A stretch of DNA of 64,000 bases from Nicotiana tabacum (taxonomy: Eukaryota > Streptophyta > Magnoliopsida > Solanales > Solanaceae), in contig NC_134082.1 of assembly GCF_000715075.1 (NCBI RefSeq), forward strand, positions 212,710,948-212,774,947, written 5' to 3'. A model generated the notes under the pieces. That model saw only the letters and a program-made list of their open reading frames with translations, had not been told where the DNA came from and made no database searches. Numbering within the stretch: the first letter of the stretch is position 1; every line of letters starts with the position of its first letter. Below are positions 57,531-64,000 of the stretch, one piece after another. The translations under genes and the position numbers were made by a program.

Positions 57531-60500
57531 TCAAGTGGTGCTGTTGTTTTCTACAGCAAGGATGGTTCTTTTGTCAGAGACCACCCTTTCCACCGCTCTA
57601 TTAGTTGATTGCTCATTCTTGCTGCTGGTTTTAGTCCTACCATTTCTTTCAACAGTTCGTTGCAATATCCGGACTGGTATCCCACCCAAGTCAAAGTCTT
57701 CCTTCAAAGATCTAGTTAGGAACCTCAAATCTGTCTCTGAGAGCTGGGTTTTTCCGCTCATAAATGCAATAAAAGTTGGTGGTCTAGCTTTCACCTGAGT
57801 GAAATACTTGATCTTGGGTTGAGCCGCCTGGTCTTTCCAAGAATGTCTGCTCATGACCTGCCACACATTGTCAATCAACATTTATTTACCCAAACAAATA
57901 TAACTTGGCCTGATGTGGCACATTTAGGGAAAATGTATACCTTGCGTAGCCAACGGTTAAGACGAGCTGTTGGCAATCTCAAACACCATTTTTCATATGT
58001 TTCAACAACCTGACGCATGACAGCTATCCGACCCTTTCCTTCTAGTGCTGAAACAAATACAACAGGTATTCCTGTGACCTGCAAATAAATTGCCTTAATG
58101 ATGAATCAAATTCTACAACGGAAATTATACAAGCAATTCTCCCGAAGGTCATCTACCAATTTTTAAAGTGATAACATGCATCAAAAGATAGGAAAAGGAA
58201 ACATAAGACATACAGTACAAAATCATATGTCCCAACTATCAGCTAGAGTAACTACATTGTTATCAGTGCATAAAATTTGTTCTCTAAATAAGAATTTTTG
58301 TTCAAGGAGAAAATGAAGTTGTCCTTGAATAGCAGACTCATATATCAAGTGGTAATACCCAACTAAGTATAGTAAATTCCGATTCTGCTTCACTTCTTTT
58401 TAAGAAAGAAAGAGAAGGAACTACCAAAGGTTAATCCCGTGATTACTTGTCCACACATGTTTCCTTACATAGTCTATTTATGCAATCACAAGAAATCTCC
58501 CATTCCTAAATGTCTTGAGACACTCAGTGACTTACCATAGAAGCGATATCCTTCTAAAAAAAAAATTAAAAAAAATATTAGGGATATACAAATGTCATGA
58601 ATTCACTTATATTACGGAATGGAGCATGCTGCCAGGTTAGTGTTATGTCTGTGTTTTGCATATCTTATTCATTTCTATTTGTTGTGTTCAAGATCTCCAA
58701 CTATTGCTGCAGTCTTACTGATTAAGGAACATTTAACATTACCTAAGTTGCTCGGACTCGGGTGCGGGTATCCGATACGGTGACGGATCCAAGTATCGGA
58801 TTCGGCAAAATCTAAATTTTAAGATTCGGGGGTACGGATCCGGATATGGGTGCGGGGATTCGGCTAATAAAAAATAGAGCTATAAAAATATTGTAAATTT
58901 TGAGAGATATTCTGTGAAAAACTTACATGAATATTGTAGAATTCAATCTTTCATTCTCCAAGATGGACATTATTCTTTCATTCTCCTAAATCTGTTTTAT
59001 TTTTGAATTTGAGAAATCAAAATCTCAATTTTTCTCCCAAGTTTGTCAATGGACTCCGGTCAAAGTGTCCGATGTCAGTTGACCGAATCCGGGACGTATC
59101 CCGCTCCCGTCCCGGTCTCGTATCGGGACCGAGGACGGCACCAAAATCGAAGAGTCCGCGCAACTTAGAAAGGAACCCACTCCAAATTCTAGAAAAGAGG
59201 ATATAATTCATGCTAAAGTGCTACAATTTGTTTTTTTGCATAAGCTTCTCCACTAAATACATCTATCTGGCACGGGCTCATTTGATCTATTACACAAGGA
59301 AGATCCTTCAGAAAGAGAAGTAAAGCCCTCTATGAAATCTTTTTTCTGATAATTTTCTCACCTCTATAGGCCTTGCTGTTCTAACAATGATCAGTGATAT
59401 TCTGCACTGCGCTAAATTTGCCGATGACTTAGTTTCTTCCGATTGTATTCTAAACCATATATGTTTGTTTGCCTTGATGTCTCCTCACTTAAACATTTGC
59501 ATCTCACCCAAGCTATTCTTATTTTTTTCAACATTGAGCTCAGATCTCAGAACCTTCCTGCTATGTTCACTTCATTCTTTTCCTGTTGCATGTTCTCATT
59601 TTTTTTGGTGTCATTTGATTTGAAAAGGAAACTGACTGGTGTAAGGAAATTTTTTTCTGGTGTTGACATAGTTGATTATAACTGAGTAGTTTCACTTACC
59701 CAAAGATAAGTTCATTCAGATGAAAGATTGAGATATTTAGTCTTTAATGATTATAAATAGTACAATTGTATGCTTTTTGGTTGCCTAGCATGCACAATAT
59801 TCACAGGCATTGCATCCTCTTTGATCAATAAGAGCAGGGACGAAGCCACATGGCCATAAGGGTGGTCAATTGACCACCCTTACTGTGCATATAGGTAAAA
59901 TATTATATTTTAGAGGTATATAACACATGTGGGATTATACTATGTTGTTGTTGTTGAGGTATATAACACATATTGAACACCTTTTGTTGGGAATTTTTTT
60001 CACTTCTTTCAAATTTGAACGCCCTTGGGGAAATTCCTAGCTTTTCTAGTGAGTAAGAGTACACCTGCATTTATGCTTCAAAGAATAATACTAAGTTTAA
60101 GATTAGTTATGATTTTTACAGTTAACTTCTCTTTTGGACAAGCTACTCCAAAGGTATATGCATGAGAAACATTCAAATAAACGGTAGGATAATTGCAGCA
60201 AGAGATTATAGTTTTCCACACTGACAAACCTGTGGTATAACTGTCTGAATTTCTGCAGGTACAGCTTCAATTACGCGCTTGTACAATTTGGAATTTTCTT
60301 CCCCTCTAAGAAGATCCATCTTATTTACAATCACAACCAGACCACGTCCTTCCTCTACTGCTCGCCTCGCTATAACTACTTCAACATGCTTCATGCTCCG
60401 CCTAGCTTTTGCAATCTAATCATTATAAAGGAAAAATATAGAACGGTTGTATGGCAGTTAGAAAAAAAATGTGTGAAACACAGAAATAGAAATTACTCAT

Positions 60501-63500
60501 ACCACAAGAGCTTTAAAGGAGGGGGAAAGACAAGGAAAATTTTTGGAGATTATTCATGACTCAGGTAGTGCAGCAACTACACAAATCCCGTTGAATTGTC
60601 AGTCCATTAGCAGGCATAGAGCTATATGTTGCATCGCAATTGATACATCTCTGATATTACAGGTGTTGGTTACACTTTTCAGCCAATGTTCTAGGTTGTT
60701 GCCCCCAAGCGGATGTTAGATATAGAAACATTGATGCAAGTCATTTCTTCATACAGTGTTTAAACCAGATCCAACAGCTCTCCACTAACCCTTTCAGTCA
60801 TTCTTATTCAAGCAAGAGATACCAAAGTTAAAATGTTGTCCAGTTCTCAGAAAGAAGACAGAAAAGAAGATTATGGTTCACAGAAATTCTAGTAAAAGCT
60901 AAAGCACTGTAATGTTTTCCACATTAAAACTAAATCAAACACACACTGAATCAGCAAAGACAATGAAATGGACTAACCTTCATTGCTGAAACATAAGGGT
61001 TGCAAATACTTATAGATCTAGGCCACTTTATTTGTTTAAATATTTTTTATAATGGTTATATCTGGGCCAGCTTGTGCTCACATTGACTATTCCACAGGGT
61101 ACCTGCTATCTCCCATTAGCATAGGTACCGTAACTTGCACCAAGGCTTAGGCATATAGGAAGAAAGAAATCACCTAGCATTTTTTGTCTCTATTGGGATT
61201 TGAACCTTGACCTCCATAGTTTTCACCCAATTCACTGATTAATATGTCACACACTTGGGTGCATCTAAGCCAGTTTATTAGAACTGCAATTTAATTGTTT
61301 ATCACACAGCAAATACATTAAGTGGGCCAAATTACAACAACAACAACATACCCCAGTATCATCCCACACCGTGGGGTCTGGAGAGGGTAGTGTGTACGCA
61401 GACCTTAACCCTACCTTGTGAGGATAGAGAGGTTGTTTCCAATAGACCCTCAACTCAGGAAAAAGTGGGCCAAATTCATGAATCTAAAACAAAAAAAATT
61501 GATAATCACAATTACCAAACCTCTTCTGCATCGAGGACCAAAGCAATTATATGTGCTCTCATAAGGTGCTTCCTTGATTGCACAATACTCAAAGATGCTG
61601 GGCCCTTGTCCTGTTTTGTCCTTTCCAACCAACCTGCTGTGTCAACCTGAGACAATTATACCCTCACAACATCAGAACTGATCATGCTAATACATAAGGC
61701 AATGAGGCATATGTCTTAGTGCCTTGCCTACACTTAAGCACAACTTAAGCTATGCTAAGCGAAACACCCTTCTTGAGCTTTTCTAAGCTTTAGGGCTTAA
61801 GTGCGCCTTAAATGAGCCTTTGACAACACTGTTTTGTGTCATTCAATGACACTTTTATTCATCTGACTTATTTCTCGAAACAATTCGTATTACTGGTTGT
61901 ATGAACTATGAAGGTCAAAGCCGATAGGGATGAATCTTCCCCGTATGCATCTATGCTTGCTGCACAAGATGCTTCTCAGAGATGCAAGGAGTTTGGCATC
62001 AACGCACTTCACATTAAGCTTCAAGCCACTGTTGGAAACAAGACTTAAACACCTGGACCTGGTGCTCAGTATGATCTCAGGGCTCTTACCCACTAGGGGC
62101 CTAGGAATGAAAATTGGTCATATAGAGGATATGACTCCAGTTCGTACTGATAGCACTTGCAGAAAGGGTGGTAGGGATGATATTTTTTGTAAAAAAAAGA
62201 GGAGGAAAAATAAAAGGAATAAGAAGAAGATTAAAAAATTTAAGGAATGAAAAAAAAAGATTAATTTTTTAATGTGATCTCTTTGAGTGCATTCGTTACA
62301 ATGAAGCTGAAGAAGGTCATGCTAATGGGTTTTACATCTATGAGATTACTCTTCAAAAGAAAAATGTTAGCCAAACTTGAATTGACCTAGTGACAGACAA
62401 TATTTGCGTCAAAGTTACAGATACTTACCAAATAAATTGTTCTTCCTTGGTACTCAAATTCAGCACGAATGGAATCTCTAGTCAAACCAGCCTCAGGGCC
62501 AACCAAAACACGATCTTCTTGCAAGATTGTGTTCAACAAGGTGGACTTTCCAACATTGGGCCGCCCGACAATTGCCAACTGCAATGGCAATTTACACTCC
62601 ATATCCTCAGAGGAGTCATTCTCCTGGCTCTCATCATCTGAAAGATTACATGTAGAATAGCAAGAAAGATCAGAAGCGAAGTTGATAAGCTCTGCAGGAA
62701 AAAAGAAACACTTCTACAAAAGAATGCTGCCGTTGTACCTCTGCAATTGTAGGTATATCTCTCAACATGTGACAGATCTCTGTATAATCACATTAAGGAA
62801 TATTTTCTAGAAGATACACATCACTTGATTTATGATACACTCTATTTGCAGTTAGCAAAGCATAGAGAGGTCAACCAAATACAACTGTTTCTCATATCAT
62901 TCTCTACTTCCCGTCCTATCTCCTCTATGTAAACAAAAGAGATATATAACTTAGCTAAAAGAGATAAAATTAGCTTCCCGTCTCACTTATGTAGCTTCTA
63001 ATACTGTTTGTTTAATCTTTTGAGAACAAATCCAAAATGACATGCTTCTCTGCAGTTTCACTTAAGTAGCTAAAGTTGTTTATTGTAATTGTACCAACCG
63101 AAAAATATTATCTTCTTTCTGCACAGTACACCAAACTTCAACTGAGCAATTACATTATCGTAGGCGCAATGAGGGTTGAGTATCACATATTCATGATGTT
63201 ACTATACTACACCAGTAGCATGGTTCTAGAAGTTACTAGCCATATTGAACTGTTTTCTACAATCCACACAAATCATAGCAGCAACCAGATCCATGCACTC
63301 ATATTATTGATAGAGATACCGTTAGCAAGGATGTTGAGATTAAAATTCAATTTGACCATGCAAAAGCAAACTAATCTCATAAATAGATAAAGGGAACATT
63401 TGAAGAAGCCAAATGAAGATGCGATTCCAAGTCACTACAGAGCACACACTCACTGGCAAGCATAGGGAGATGAAGAGGTAGATGATCAACACATTTATGA

Positions 63501-63867
63501 GGAAAAAATTCCTCCTCTGAAATAAAACCTTGAAAAGGACAAAAGATTCAGATAAAGGTGGACAATTACCAAGCACCAAAATTCTCTCTGGGGCATGAGT
63601 TTCTTACCATTTATGTTTTGGAGCACATATTCTTCAAGTAATGGTCGAAGAGTTTCATGAAGTTCAACCATGCCCAGTCCAGTTTCAGCAGATAAAGCAA
63701 TGGGATCACCAAATCCTAAGGTATAAGCTTCACCGACAGCAGATGCAAGAGAACCGTCATAGTCATCAAGCGATTCAGCTTTATTCATCACCACAATAGT
63801 CTTCATTCCGGGTGCATTCTTCCTCAACCACTTTCCAACATCCAAATCCATAGGCTGCAGTCCGTCT
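57531..63867 (-). CDS. EngA/Der-type double GTPase, partial (5' end beyond window)
   Basis: Exons on the minus strand: 63867..63608, 62637..62429, 61646..61521, 60415..60230, 58078..57941, 57857..57531 (all GT-AG, in phase; stop 57531-57533). About 415 residues are covered. First GTPase domain: only the end is inside, with G4 MNKAE and G5 SAETGLG. Second domain complete: G1 GRPNVGKS, G2 Thr in GLTRDS, G3 DTAG, G4 NKMD, G5 SALEGKG, then the KH-like C-terminus ([40 protein letters not shown]) and a basic Ser/Thr-rich tail. EngA/Der acts in assembly of the large (50S) ribosomal subunit. Plant nuclear copies serve chloroplasts or mitochondria (Arabidopsis At3g12080 is a likely relative); the targeting sequence is outside the window. 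Introns hold several repeats. Confidence 0.93.
58743..59168. repeat. TIR element, 'TTGCTCGGACTC' family, in EngA intron
   Basis: Left CTAAGTTGCTCGGACTCGGG, right GAAGAGTCCGCGCAACTTAG are inverted; rich in TCCGATAC / GTATCGGGAC motifs. Short frames (59003-59211, both strands) run through it and are chance. About 426 bp. Confidence 0.75.
59913..59971 (+). repeat. 27-bp LINE/SINE tail insertion with 16-bp target duplication
   Basis: The 16-bp repeat GAGGTATATAACACAT (59913-59928 and 59956-59971) brackets only GTGGGATTATACTATG followed by TTGTTGTTGTT, the last bases of the shared tail. Within an EngA intron. Confidence 0.88.
61040..61265 (-). repeat. tRNA-derived SINE in EngA intron
   Basis: Same family as 6066-6268: minus strand has a box B-like AGGTTCAAATCC, 'GCTAGGTGATTTCTTTC', 'GGTACCTATGCTAATGGG' and 'AAGCTGGCCCAGATATAAC' at the 3' end. 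Confidence 0.7.
61331..61460 (-). repeat. LINE/SINE 3' tail with (TTG)n, in EngA intron
   Basis: Reverse complement of the shared tail: begins ACAACAACAACATACCCCAG, has 'GTGGGGTCTGGAGAGGG', 'TACGCAGACC', ends 'AATAGACCCTCAACTCAGG'. Confidence 0.8.
61690..61855. repeat. Dispersed 'CTTAAGC' repeat in EngA intron
   Basis: 'TGCCTTGCCTACACTTAAGC', 'AAGCTTTAGGGCTTAAG' and 'GCCTTTGACAACACTG' form a common dicot repeat. Class unknown. Confidence 0.45.
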
Positions 63868-64000
63868 CTAGTCACAATACAAAACGATAGGTAACTATTG
63901 CGCCCAGTGAGATTTTAGTAATACAGTATGCAAAGTTTGAGTGTCACAAGCTACCAGCTTTGAGGCGTGTGATTATGTGATTAAATATGCTTTACTTTAG

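Noticed and set aside
61930..62250. 106-aa frame with Lys-rich end
   Set aside because: Lies in an EngA intron, low-complexity end, no domain.

Overview
The window is nuclear DNA from a flowering plant, most likely a Solanaceae species and probably Nicotiana. The evidence is spliced genes with GT-AG introns, AT-rich intergenic DNA, tRNA-derived SINEs and LINE tails ending in (TTG)n of the tobacco TS type, Ty3/gypsy chromoviruses, MITEs, and genes whose closest recognisable relatives are Arabidopsis and Solanaceae proteins. No bacterial operons, CRISPR arrays, rRNA genes or functional tRNA genes were seen.

Layout. 1-5250: decayed LTR retrotransposon and two 5'-truncated LINEs. 5775-10369 (+): ten-exon gene for a 590-aa membrane protein of the At3g27390 family; intron 1 holds a tandem duplication that includes part of exon 2. 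11640-15321 (-): KCR, the ketoacyl-CoA reductase of fatty-acid elongation, convergent with the first gene. 16354-17340: 987-bp Mutator-like non-autonomous element with a palindrome array. 18524-19544 (+): early nodulin-like phytocyanin. 20925-22606 (-): tandem B3-like protein ending in a CaaX-like tetrapeptide. 23583-24760: LINE interrupted by a solo LTR, both with target duplications. 25120-25880: head-to-head repeat pair. 27056-28545 (+): NOI/RIN4-like protein with a 9-nt first coding exon.

31207-44741 is the most striking part: a dead copy of SDH2 (iron-sulfur subunit of complex II) is split by a Mutator-like element with ~265-bp inverted repeats and a 9-bp target duplication. That element carries a GRF zinc-finger gene fragment and was itself interrupted by a 9.5-kb chromovirus with a 5-bp target duplication. 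The SDH2 exon also carries a 50-bp TS-type tail insertion.

47333-47770 (+): probable secreted 8-cysteine peptide. 49000-51676 (-) and 53386-56454 (+): ATP12, the F1-ATPase assembly factor, and a cystinosin-type PQ-loop transporter, divergently arranged as the neighbouring Arabidopsis genes At5g40660 and At5g40670 are, so this pair looks ancestral. 57531 to the right edge (-): EngA/Der double-GTPase gene, 5' end outside the window.

The intact genes are unrelated housekeeping or signalling functions: membrane protein, lipid elongation, cell-wall phytocyanin, transcription-factor-like, immunity-related NOI, mitochondrial assembly, lysosomal-type transport and organellar ribosome GTPase. They do not form a pathway. 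The interest lies in the layered transposon history and in a few small or unusual genes. Exon boundaries were set by hand from GT-AG sites and reading-frame continuity; no alignment or database search was run.
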